Origin: a virus
Strand: one strand, 5' to 3'
IMG/VR virus record: IMGVR_UViG_3300043468_000075
Coordinates: 1 to 30,021 of that record
DNA: 30,021 nt
Shown: in pieces, positions 29,824 through 30,021 of the stretch
Position numbering within the stretch: the first letter of the stretch is position 1
Layout of the letters: the number at the start of each line of letters is the position of its first letter
Program-made: the position numbers and the translations under genes
Notes under the pieces: model-generated
The model's database searches: none
What the model saw: only the letters and a program-made list of their open reading frames with translations
What the model was told of the DNA's origin: nothing

Positions 29824-30021
29824 ATGGAAAACAAAACAAACACAGGAGCAATCTTTAAAAACGACAAAAAGACGAGCGACAAACAACCTGACTATAAAGG
29901 AAAGGTAAATGTAAACGGTAAAGAAATGGAGGTAGCTTTATGGCTAAAAGAAGGTAAAGCTGGAAAGTTCTTCTCTGCATCATTTAGCGAACCATACGTT
30001 GCACCTGAACGTGCGCCAATC
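29824..30021 (+). CDS. start of an unknown protein (cut by window end), DUF736-like feel
   Basis: ATG 29824 opens a frame that runs off the window (66 codons). It starts MENKTNTGAIFKNDKKTSDKQPDYKG and then VNVNGKEMEVALWLKEGK...FFSASFSEPYV. The GAIFKND...PDYxGKxxVNGKExxVxxW pattern is like small single-domain phage proteins related to DUF736. The leader is A-rich. No function can be given from this part. Confidence 0.65.
   Translation, partial: MENKTNTGAIFKNDKKTSDKQPDYKGKVNVNGKEMEVALWLKEGKAGKFFSASFSEPYVAPERAPI

Noticed and set aside
1-30021. CRISPR array, insertion sequence, tRNA gene, integrase or attachment site
   Set aside because: No regular direct repeats with spacers, no transposase, no cloverleaf and no recombinase motif were found in reading the window.

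Overview
The window is one continuous stretch of a tailed double-stranded DNA phage (or prophage) that infects a member of the Bacteroidota, probably of the Flavobacteriia. The evidence is as follows. Terminase, portal, capsid, tape-measure, lysis and recombination genes are all present. Every gene is on the + strand, tightly packed, often with ATGA or TAATG stop/start overlaps. The DNA is AT-rich, starts are preceded by A-rich sequence rather than a Shine-Dalgarno site, and the visible promoters have the Bacteroidota form TTG-N19-TAnnTTTG. No sheath or contractile-tail gene is seen and a tape-measure gene is present, so a siphovirus-like particle is the best guess. No integrase, repressor or DNA polymerase is visible, and both ends cut through genes or operons, so this is not shown to be a whole genome.

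Layout. Positions 1-2280 hold small unknown genes and a ParB-domain/DNA-methyltransferase fusion. Positions 2299-3766 encode the small and large terminase subunits. Positions 3744-13034 are the tail module: a tail assembly chaperone pair that appears to use a -1 ribosomal frameshift at a T9 run, a tail-terminator-like protein, a repeat-containing fibre-like protein, a gp10-like completion protein, two large tail-tip proteins and the tape measure. Positions 13056-16723 are the head module: XkdF-type prohead protease, small accessory proteins, scaffold-like protein, decoration-like protein and major capsid protein, ended by a strong terminator. Positions 16794-20042 hold a tail-tube-like protein with its own terminator, then the portal (with a C-terminal Cys/His domain) and a head-tail connector. 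Positions 20130-21417 are lysis genes: two holin-like membrane proteins, an M15 peptidase endolysin and a likely unimolecular spanin. A calcineurin-like phosphoesterase closes the late block, followed by a terminator at about 22.5 kb.

The early block starts at a clear promoter near 22.69 kb. It holds many small unknown genes, a protein with only the DnaA DNA-binding domain, a likely small structured RNA with its own -7 box and terminator (24523-24623), a winged-helix replication initiator-like protein, a DnaB-like helicase, NinG and a PD-(D/E)XK nuclease. A second promoter, sharing 17 identical bases with the first, starts the recombination block (27664-29318): an ERF-family annealing protein with a YqaJ-like exonuclease. 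A second possible structured RNA with a terminator follows, then tiny membrane proteins and a gene cut by the window end.

How the parts fit: helicase, initiator and DnaA-like protein would set up replication with host polymerase; ERF, exonuclease, NinG and the second nuclease would handle recombination and branched DNA; terminase, portal and capsid genes package it; holins, endolysin and spanin release the particles. The most striking unexplained signals are a strand-biased 7-mer, ACACG[A/G]A, found dozens of times on the + strand in all reading frames; the small RNA at 24.5 kb with competing pairings; the frameshift site with an overlapping open frame; and a peptide motif shared by three neighbouring head-assembly proteins.
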